Shown here one piece after another: positions 59,301-64,000 of a DNA stretch of 64,000 bases; position 1 is the stretch's first letter; every line of letters starts with the position of its first letter. The notes under the pieces were generated by a model. The model worked only from the letters and a program-made list of their open reading frames with translations. It was not told the DNA's origin and did no database searches. Position numbers and translations under genes: made by a program. The stretch is from Xenopus tropicalis (Eukaryota; Chordata; Amphibia; Anura; Pipidae), in contig NC_030677.2 in the NCBI RefSeq assembly GCF_000004195.4, positions 176,688,019-176,752,018 of the forward strand, read 5' to 3'.

Positions 59301-62143
59301 AACTGATTTGGAAAGTCCCATGTCTCCTGAACGTGCCAATACCAAATATATATAGTTTTATGGAGATTTCTCACTTGTATAGGTCAAAAACTCCCAGCAG
59401 TACACTACCAAATTCCCAAAGCACTGCTCCAAAAAAACTGCATACTTTGGATTTCAAGGCCAAAATTCCACTAACAGAAGGTTTATCCCAGAAAATTGTA
59501 CATTTTTGGAAAGAACAGATTCTGGGGAATACAGAATAGGCACAACTGTCTGTCTACTCCAAACTATCAAGTCGCAATGCTTTCCTAAAGTTATTGGTTT
59601 TTATCAAAATTTGTGATTTTTTTTAAAAATCGCTTCAAAGCTTCCAGTCTATAGTATCTTATCTCCTACAGGTCATAAAGTAACCAAATAAAACACCCTA
59701 AATATGAATGCCTGGGGTCCACTGAACAGTTTGATGCCCAATATGTATAGGTTTACCTAAGTATGTGGCATGTAGGGGCCCCAATGTGAACATACCCCAT
59801 ATGAACTGTCATTTCTGTCATTTCAGCTTCTGCAAAATCAACACATTTACATCATTATATGTGGGATAAAGCTAGTAAAAAGTATGCTCACCCCAGAAAG
59901 TCATATATTTTTGGAAAGTACACATTCCCCCGAATCTAAAATGGGTACCCATGTCTTTCTACTCCAAAGTACCAAGCCGCACAGCTTTTCTAAAGTTAGC
60001 AATTTTGATGACATTTCCAAAAATCCCCTCAAAGCTTCCATTTTGAAGCATCTTATCTCCCACATAGTGTTAGGTACCAAGATAAAACACCCTAAATTTG
60101 AACGCCAGGGGTCCACTGAACAGTTTGATGCCCAATATGTATAGGTTTACCTAAGTATGTGGCATGTAGGGGCCCCAATGGGAACATACCCCCATATGAT
60201 CTATCATTTCAGCTCCTGCAAAATCAACACATTTACATCCTTTATGTGGGATAATGCTACAAAAAAAGTACATTCACCCCAGAAAGCCATATATTTTTGG
60301 AAAATACACATCCCCCCGAATCTATAATGGGTAAATATTTCTTATTGCTACAAAGTACCAAGCTGTAAAGCTTTCCTAAGTTTGCAGATTTATATGACAT
60401 TTCGAAAATTGCATAAAAATGTTGCAATTTGCCGCATTTATCTCTCACAATTTCTTGATAAAGATCAGATAAAGACAAATCACCCCAAAAAGGAACACCA
60501 GAGGTCTACTGAACAGTTTGATGCCCAATATGCATAGATATACCAAAGTCTGCGGTATGTACTGAACCCTAAATGAAAATAGCGCATAAGGATTTCTCGC
60601 CTGCCAGCTCAGCTTTTGCACACAGAGCCCCCTGTCAGTGTATTATGTGCCAAAACTTCCCCTAACCATACAGAGACCCCCACAAAACCATATATTTTTG
60701 GAAAGTACACATTCTGACAAATCCAACAAGGGTAAAGAGTCCTTTCTACACCAAAGTACCAAGCCGCAAAGCTTTCCTAAAGTTATCGGTTTTTATGACA
60801 TTTCAGAAAATCGCCTAAAAATGTTGCAATTTGCCGCATTTATCTCACACAATTTCTTGCGTACAAAGGCAAGTCACCCCAAATAGGAACACCAGAGGCC
60901 TACTGAACAGCTTGATGCCCAATATGCATAGATATACCAAAGTCTGCGGTATGTACTGACCCCAAAATGAAAATAGCGCATAAGGATTTCTCGCCTGCCA
61001 GCTCAGCTTTTGCACACAGAGCCCCCTGTCAGTGTATTATGTGCAGTAACCCCCCCCTAACTATACAGAGAGCCCCAGAAAACCATATATTTTTGGAAAG
61101 TACACATTCTGATGAATTCAAAATAGGTAAAGTTATTTTTGTACACCAAAGTTACACCTGGCAAAGCTACGCTAAAAACAGATCAGGAATACTAATATAG
61201 GGATAAAATGTGATAAAACCACAAAAATTGTGCAAATCAGTGAAACAACAAAATAAGTTACATGACAGTGTAATTAGTGGCCAGAATATCTGATCCAATA
61301 GTTACGCTGTCAAAATAAACAGTTTTTAGGTAAAAGAAAATAAAAACAAAGTGGTAAAATGAAAAAAAAAAAAAAGCAAAACAAAAACAAACCAAAGTGT
61401 TTGTGTATACATGTGTAAAAGTTGTGTGATAGTGTGTAAGTGTGTATAAAAGTGTGAAAAATGAAAAAAATAAAAATAAAAAAAAAAAATAAAAAAATGC
61501 TAAAATGTGTGTGTAAATGTATGTAAGTGTGTATAAATGTGTGTATAAGTGTGTAAATGCAAGAAAAAAAAAACTCCTTACCTGTTCCTGAAGACCCGAT
61601 CGCTCCTTGCTCAGTTGGGCCGGCGCTGGGGGAGAGGGAGGAAGCAGGAAGCAGCAGACGCGATGCGATCGCGTCTGCTGCTTCCTGGAGGGTCCTGCGA
61701 GCGATCGGCTCGCAGGACCCTGATGACAGCCCCCCTGGCACATTGCCCAGGGGGGCTGTCATTGTTAGAAGCCCTCTGCAGCGCTTAAACGCCAACGACG
61801 TATGAGACACGTCGTTGGCGTTTAAGCCCTTTTACTGCCAGCACGTATGCCATACGTGCTTGGCAGTAAAAGAGTTAAAAGCAATGGTTAAAATGTCAGT
61901 AGCAGGCAAGCAGCAGCACTGTGCATTGAGAAATGAGATATCCAGTATTTTAGGTCTCACCTTGCTGTCTGTTTTTTGCTGCTTCCCAGGGATAGGCTTT
62001 ATATCTTGTTTGGGAGGCGATTTTGCTGCACTTGGCTTTGTTTTTGTTGGTTTGGTTGCTGTTACTGGGGCTGAGGAAGGTGCTGCTGTTGGTTTGGATG
62101 CAGCCGCCAGGGCTGCTGAAGATGCTGTTGTTGCTTCTTTTGG
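29281..62143 (-). CDS. cast: Calpastatin, five-repeat calpain inhibitor (5' end outside window)
   Basis: Intrinsically disordered cytosolic inhibitor of calcium-dependent calpains. Regions A and C of each unit bind the two EF-hand (PEF) domains, and region B blocks the active-site cleft. 34 exons in minus-strand order: 62143-61961, 58299-58246, 57330-57220, 57065-57006, 55811-55716, 53777-53694, 53611-53561, 52740-52648, 51771-51715, 49635-49585, 49229-49179, 49047-48994, 48853-48791, 48290-48192, 46756-46676, 45914-45864, 45384-45289, 44326-44249, 43603-43505, 42638-42558, 42084-42037, 41760-41665, 41541-41461, 40659-40555, 35030-34947, 34072-34025, 33231-33142, 32508-32422, 32284-32183, 31307-31212, 31082-31038, 30377-30282, 30166-30095, 29325-29281. 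Every exon has AG/GT borders and a length divisible by three, so all introns are phase 0. At least 895 codons. B boxes TIPPEYR (units 1, 2, 5) and SIPPAYR (unit 3) identify the family. Confidence 0.93.
29579..29913. mobile_element. Near-perfect palindromic GC-rich MITE in the last CAST intron
   Basis: Mirror ends gctctggcacacggggagattagt and actaatctccccgtgtgccagagc. The arms (actccctgttcgcgggcgac; ccatcccaccggcgaac; gcagacgcggcgg) pair along almost the full 330 bp to a centre at about 29740 (gactcgcgggtctttttc). Bounded by ttaag/ctaag, so TTAA-type insertion is plausible. Confidence 0.8.
30095..30166 (-). CDS. cast: CAST penultimate coding exon
   Basis: 24 codons, [20 protein letters not shown] then DAAK, corresponding to the Lys/Ser/Ala-rich tail after the last C region of mammalian calpastatin. 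The donor is GTGAGT, in phase 0. Confidence 0.85.
30282..32284 (-). CDS. cast: CAST inhibitory unit 5 (mammalian domain-4 type)
   Basis: A: 32284-32183, [19 protein letters not shown] then NENKP. B: 31307-31212, [20 protein letters not shown] then [12 protein letters not shown]. Spacer: 31082-31038, [16 protein letters not shown]: 30377-30282, [16 protein letters not shown]. It resembles human domain 4 closely (SLGQR, DPx[13 protein letters not shown]), so it is likely a strong inhibitor. Confidence 0.93.
31333..31760. repeat. Degenerate interspersed repeat in a CAST intron
   Basis: AT-rich repeat with cgtacgaa-like motifs (aatcatacgaaacaaagttttgtacgaattt) and two similar internal blocks (cagtctgaatgttagttttag and cagtctgaatatagatagtta), followed by taaacgcgcaaggccagctttat-like and gtttaagtccagctttatt copies. 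Probably an old DNA-transposon derivative. Confidence 0.4.
32422..32508 (-). CDS. cast: CAST linker exon between units 4 and 5
   Basis: 29 codons beginning [20 protein letters not shown]. The frame is fixed by nine A residues directly after the acceptor and by phase 0 on both sides. The donor is GTGAGT. Confidence 0.8.
33142..40659 (-). CDS. cast: CAST inhibitory unit 4 with degraded B box
   Basis: A: 40659-40555, [17 protein letters not shown] then VDKVK. B: 35030-34947, [20 protein letters not shown]. Spacer: 34072-34025, [17 protein letters not shown]: 33231-33142, [15 protein letters not shown]. The DKDGKPLLP spacer marks this as the counterpart of mammalian domains 2/3. The B motif TIPPxYR is TIHPDRR here (codons cat for Pro and cgc for Tyr), so inhibition by this unit is doubtful. 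A and B are separated by the longest CAST intron seen (5.5 kb), full of repeats. Confidence 0.9.
35968..36659. mobile_element. TTAA-type MITE carrying a nested foldback
   Basis: Ends ttaaaggggttgttcaactttaaa and gttaactacccctttaa. A second palindrome at about 36159-36270 (aaatccactggagagccaaatg … catttggctctccagtggattt) interrupts the internal sequence and so is a later insertion. In the 34947-40659 CAST intron region. Confidence 0.7.
37550..38330. repeat. Degenerate tandem array, period about 54 bp
   Basis: The phrase ggccactcagtaattgta, then a catatatcactacaggcccttt-like second half, recurs near 37608, 37661, 37714, 37770, 37824, 37878, 37932 and 37980, then more diverged to about 38300 (taggccatttaatatg, gggctattaagttatg, gggccatttctttta). 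It lies in the 5.5-kb CAST intron. No coding frame and no clear element ends. Confidence 0.7.
39810..40046. mobile_element. Short hAT-like element (237 bp)
   Basis: Ends CAGGCCCGGATTT and AAATCCGGCGCTG. The flanks gagatgac (39802-39809) and gatatgac (40047-40054) differ at one base, consistent with an aged 8-bp target duplication. GC-rich interior, no transposase. Confidence 0.65.
40805..41115. repeat. Foldback repeat in a CAST intron
   Basis: Left arm ttacagtcgcttcaactacagctctttgttacttccttgtct pairs loosely with right arm agacaaggaagaaacacaaatctgtagttgaacaggctgtaa. An inner pair is cgctcctctttctatgatgacc with catggtcagagagaggagtgctc. Confidence 0.55.
41152..41363. mobile_element. hAT-like fragment (TGTCAAAC ends)
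   Basis: Left atgtgtcaaacacaaggcccgtgggccgaat and right ggagtttgacacccttg resemble the widespread hAT end CAGGGGTGTCAAACTC. A clear 8-bp duplication could not be recognised. Confidence 0.5.
41461..41541 (-). CDS. cast: CAST linker exon between units 3 and 4
   Basis: 27 codons, [19 protein letters not shown] followed by VKAAPTPS. The acceptor follows a long interrupted T tract (a run of A on the + strand at 41549-41572). Homologous to the linker at 44326-44249. Confidence 0.8.
41665..43603 (-). CDS. cast: CAST inhibitory unit 3 (type-1 copy)
   Basis: A: 43603-43505, [20 protein letters not shown] … YTGPEVT. B: 42638-42558, [20 protein letters not shown]; the first Thr is replaced by Ser. Spacer: 42084-42037, [17 protein letters not shown]: 41760-41665, [17 protein letters not shown]. 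Likely functional, since the PP and YR of the B box are kept. Confidence 0.92.
44249..44326 (-). CDS. cast: CAST linker exon between units 2 and 3
   Basis: 26 codons, [19 protein letters not shown] followed by VKAAAPS. The 3' half (ASSAS/ATVKAAxP) matches the linker exon at 41541-41461, so these two are duplicates that travelled with their units. The donor is GTACGT. Confidence 0.85.
44701..45118. mobile_element. TTAA-type MITE, diverged
   Basis: Left ttaacctttgagttaacttttactatgctgtagagag, right gtagttaacttaaaggtgaactgccgatttaa. Same family as 35968-36659 and 58617-58998. Sits between the unit-2 C exon and the linker exon at 44249. Confidence 0.6.
45289..48290 (-). CDS. cast: CAST inhibitory unit 2 (type-1 copy)
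   Basis: A: 48290-48192, [19 protein letters not shown] … FQGPEVT. B: 46756-46676, [19 protein letters not shown]. Spacer: 45914-45864, [18 protein letters not shown]: 45384-45289, [17 protein letters not shown]. The exon layout is identical to unit 1. The C region is the most diverged of the five (VFSKDF for ALSxxF). Confidence 0.92.
48791..51771 (-). CDS. cast: CAST tandem linker exons between units 1 and 2
   Basis: Five small exons: 51771-51715 (19 codons), 49635-49585 (17), 49229-49179 (17), 49047-48994 (18) and 48853-48791 (21). The last four share the plan KKE-x-K … KPSTQ (or KQSTE) with Ala-rich middles, and flanking intron sequence (ggcttatttact; gagattacctgagtgcttgg on the + strand) is duplicated with them. 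The spacing 49047 to 48853 and 49229 to 49047 is about 190 bp. They encode charged Lys/Ala/Pro linker, presumably a flexible tether. Confidence 0.85.
49838..50275. mobile_element. TTAA-flanked MITE, GGACCTGTCACCC family
   Basis: Left ttaaaggggacctgtcaccc, right gggtgataggtcccctttaa, with TTAA at both ends. It is a second copy of the family at 9582-10108 in ERAP1. Confidence 0.75.
50675..51290. mobile_element. TTAA-family MITE split by a nested GGCCATACA-type element
   Basis: The outer part (ggaatagtaacaccaaaaaatt … gcagccattcaaaggagaaaaagcacagg … ctccttttttccag) matches the elements at 55184 and 57508. The inner element is about 50882-51197 (aaaggtccccatacaatggg … gtatagggacctta), with an internal ccgattcggcagcttatcgg motif. 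Confidence 0.65.
51850..52415. repeat. Second array of the 80-bp minisatellite
   Basis: About eight units of the same sequence as at 27981-29130 (aggctattat … ccatctctccctactatacctgctatcccacag), the first two strongly degenerate. It lies in the CAST intron between exons 52740-52648 and 51771-51715, in the same orientation as the 3' array. Confidence 0.9.
52648..55811 (-). CDS. cast: CAST inhibitory unit 1 (type-1)
   Basis: Four exons. A: 55811-55716, [13 protein letters not shown] then FTGPEIQ. B: 53777-53694, [20 protein letters not shown]. Spacer: 53611-53561, [18 protein letters not shown]: 52740-52648, [16 protein letters not shown]. The LGTLEGP…TGPE…YLEELGKR…TIPP order is that of mammalian domain 1. 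All key B-box residues are present, so it should inhibit calpain. Confidence 0.92.
55184..55608. mobile_element. TTAA-flanked MITE, AACAGTAACACC family
   Basis: Left ttaaaggaacagtaacaccaaaaaatg, right cattttttggtgttactgtttctttaa; about 425 bp and nearly palindromic (ctgctgtgtagcca … tggctacatagcag). Almost the same sequence as 57508-57932. It lies between A1 and B1 of unit 1. Confidence 0.8.
55880..56215. repeat. Foldback repeat cluster
   Basis: Contains ggggagattagtcgccc and catcccaccagcaagaatgtaaatcgccgg, phrases shared with the palindrome at 29579-29913. Then comes a separate palindrome: agctactagtagcagctacttgtcacagctacta … tagtagctgtgacaagtagctgctactagtagct. A relative of the latter is near 47615-47700. 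Confidence 0.55.
57006..62143 (-). CDS. cast: CAST N-terminal (L-type) exons
   Basis: Four exons precede the first inhibitory unit. 62143-61961 (61 codons) is rich in Pro, Ala, Lys and Thr ([19 protein letters not shown]). 58299-58246 reads [18 protein letters not shown]. 57330-57220 is Ala-rich and begins with an in-frame ATG. 57065-57006 reads [20 protein letters not shown]. The second and fourth are clearly copies of one another. In mammals this L region carries no inhibitory activity and is the main site of alternative promoters and splicing. Upstream exons and the true start codon are not in the window. Confidence 0.8.
57508..57932. mobile_element. TTAA-flanked MITE, AACAGTAACACC family (second copy)
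   Basis: Same family and length as 55184-55608, with TTAA at 57508-57511 and 57929-57932. It lies upstream, in transcript order, of the N-terminal exons 57330-57220 and 57065-57006. Confidence 0.8.
58617..58998. mobile_element. TTAA-type MITE abutting the 2.9-kb element
   Basis: Left gagtggttcacctttaagtgac, right gaactacccctttaa ending at 58998. Shares ttgcaattgttcttcattttttatagttttt and tagcaacc phrases with related MITEs. Its right TTAA is also the left TTAA of the next element. Confidence 0.6.
58995..61878. mobile_element. 2.9-kb TTAA-bounded element with internal 390-bp repeats
   Basis: Ends ttaacccttttactgcca and tggcagtaaaagagttaa, with TTAA at 58995-58998 and 61875-61878. Inside, a unit marked by catatatttttggaaagtac recurs near 59491 (degenerate), 59902, 60286, 60690 and 61083, a period of 385-410 bp. 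The right 250 bp is a chain of perfect hairpins (cctgcgagcgatcggctcgcagg; gacagcccccctggca…gggggctgtc; cgccaacgacgtatgagacacgtcgttggcg). A GT-rich simple repeat lies at about 61410-61560. No transposase ORF seen. It sits in the CAST intron between exons 61961 and 58299. Confidence 0.7.
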
Positions 62144-62241
62144 CTACAATGAAAGAATACATCAATACTGGAGGAGATGCCAGTTATGACTCTATATATT
62201 GCTAACAAGTTCTGGTCCCTACTTTGGTCTACTGATATCTA

Positions 62242-62600
62242 CAGGGTGGGCCATTTATATGGATACACCTTAATAAAATGGGAATGGTTGGTGATATTAA
62301 CTTCCTGTTTGTGGCACATTAGTATATGTGAGAGGGAAAACCTTTCGAGATGGGTGGTGACCATGGTGGCCATTTTGAAGTCGGCCATTTTGGATCCAAC
62401 TTTTGTTTTTTCAATAGCAAGAGGGTCATGTGACACATCAAACTTATTGGGAATTTCACAAGAAAAACAATGGTGTGCTTGTTTTTAACGTAACTTTATT
62501 CTTTCATTAGTTATTTACAAGTTTCTGACCACTTAAGGAAGTTAATATCACCAACCATTCCCATTTTATTAAGGTGTATCCATATAAATGGCCCACTCTG
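62242..62600. mobile_element. Mariner-like MITE (359 bp)
   Basis: Inverted repeats of about 60 bp (cagggtgggccatttatatgg … ccatataaatggcccactctg), including ttaacttcc/ggaagttaa inner ends, flanked by TA on both sides. TA duplication and long inverted repeats fit Tc1/mariner. No transposase is encoded. Confidence 0.75.
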
Positions 62601-62602
62601 TA

Positions 62603-64000
62603 GAACAGGTTCACCCCACTTGTAAATGACAGCCTCTAAATCTAAGTTACCTTCTATCTACTATTCTAGTATTATAATATATGTTTGTAGCACATCTTTT
62701 ACAGTTTGTTTTCTGATGGGCAGTGATGATACAGCCCAAGTCATTAAACACACAGCAATCCACCAGTGACTGGAATATGAATTCAAACTGAACACAGATA
62801 CTCACTGCATTTTTGTGCATCTGACCTGACCACTTATTACAGCCCTGTATTTTACTCATGGGTTTCTGTGCATTTCAAGGCACCACAATCTGGCAAGCTA
62901 ATATCCTGAGTAAACATCACCTTAAATACTAATCTAGGAGCTCTAAAGAGACTGCAAAACAGAAATGGCGGGGATACAAAGAGTATATGGCTTCACCCAT
63001 ATAGTAAGACTAAACTAAAAGTAACTAAAAGGTTAACGACAATTATGAATTTCAAACCATTTGAATAAAGTGTTATGTGGAAACTGAAAGTTTGCTGTTA
63101 CAGACAGAAAACATCAGGGAAAAAATCAACATGTAGAAGCTTATATATACTGATGGATTATGCCTATTTATAAAGCAGATAGGTGGTTATAAAAGACCTT
63201 TTCCACCTTCCATCGCAATACTAAACTCTTATTTATAAGGTGAGGTTATCCAACCTGAAGTGCAGAAGTCTATAGAGCAAAAACCCTAGAAGCTATTTGT
63301 AAATTAGCAGAGTATACTATTCCTATGATCAGGCATAATCCTTCAATTGCTACTTTATACATTAAAAAAAACAATGCCCAAGCCACCTCATTCTACCCTT
63401 GTTATATTAAGTGGTAGAAAAGACATTTCTCCATCAGTAACACTGAAGGCATCTTTCCTCCTTAACTAGGAGGAAACATAACATAAGCATGACAGAGTAT
63501 TGACATGTCTGGGTGTGTAATGTTGGTAGGCACTCAGCCCAACAAACACCCAACTGTATTTGCTGACAAAGGAGATTCCTCCAATGACTGAGAGTTGTTT
63601 CTCCTTAAAGTTTATAACCCATCATTTCTCATGACTCATATTCTGCTTTTGTTGCTATTGGTCCTATACTGAGAGTAATTTTATTATTCATGTATTTAGT
63701 AACTTATGTACACAGAACATTGTTACTGTTATTAGAATTATTGTTATTACCATTTATTTATACAGCTCCCACATATTCTACAGAGCAAAGACTGTTCATC
63801 ATTCACATCAGTAATATAGGCTTAAAAAAAGACGTCCATTAAGCTCATTTTACTTTCTACGTGAAACGTGCCTAACTGCAGGTTGATCCAGAGGAAGGTA
63901 AAAAAATCTGTATGAAGTCTCTCCAGTTCCTTACTGACTCCCAAGAGGAAATTGTGCCAGTCCTTGGATCAGCTTTGTGCTAAGAGCTAATTTCTGTAAC
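62603..64000. other. CAST upstream intron, no exon recognised
   Basis: No exon with CAST-like composition and good splice borders was found. The right end, about 63810 onward, is a copy of the retroposon-like family seen at 17718-17960. The remaining 5' exons and promoters of CAST must lie beyond 64000. Confidence 0.45.

Noticed and set aside
61258..61810. Minus-strand ORFs of 161 and 166 codons rich in Phe, Thr and His
   Set aside because: They run through A-rich and GT-rich simple repeats and hairpins of the 2.9-kb TTAA element; low complexity in overlapping frames.
62647..62859. 70-codon minus ORF as a possible upstream CAST exon
   Set aside because: The composition (Cys- and Ile-rich) is unlike CAST and there is no good acceptor/donor pair.

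Overview
This is a vertebrate nuclear window, almost certainly from a pipid frog (Xenopus). The two genes are tetrapod-type, and the introns are packed with short TTAA-flanked foldback elements and hAT-type MITEs characteristic of Xenopus. I cannot separate X. tropicalis from X. laevis by eye.

Two protein-coding genes lie tail to tail, the arrangement ERAP1 and CAST have on human 5q15. On the + strand, about 1.4-25.95 kb, is a complete ERAP1 coding region: 18 coding exons, 932 codons plus stop. It has an N-terminal signal sequence, the GAMEN exopeptidase motif, the HELAH zinc site with its distal Glu, and the catalytic Tyr. It should trim antigenic peptides in the ER lumen for MHC class I. 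On the - strand, from about 62.1 kb down to 29.28 kb (3' UTR possibly reaching 27.7 or 26.5 kb), is calpastatin (CAST), the cytosolic inhibitor of calpains. I place 34 exons, all a multiple of three and all phase 0, giving at least 895 codons. The extreme 5' end of CAST lies beyond the right edge.

The most interesting point is the CAST architecture. The window encodes five A-B-C inhibitory units rather than the four of mammals. The first three are copies of the mammalian domain-1 type. Unit 4 has a degraded B box (TIHPDRR in place of TIPPxYR). Unit 5 matches mammalian domain 4. Between units 1 and 2 lies a run of small tandemly duplicated linker exons.

Region by region: 1-615 is the 3' end of a DIRS-like retrotransposon (tyrosine-recombinase tail, internal complementary region, terminal repeat). 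1.4-25.95 kb is ERAP1, with introns holding hAT, TTAA-MITE and LINE remnants. 25.95-26.47 kb is the short convergent intergenic gap. 27.98-29.13 kb is an 80/82-bp minisatellite in or next to the CAST 3' UTR; the same minisatellite recurs at 51.85-52.42 kb inside a CAST intron. 29.28-62.14 kb is CAST, including a 54-bp degenerate tandem array (37.55-38.33 kb) and a 2.9-kb TTAA-bounded element with about five copies of a 390-bp repeat (59.0-61.9 kb). 62.2-64 kb is intron or upstream sequence with a mariner-like MITE. No tRNA, rRNA or CRISPR array was seen.
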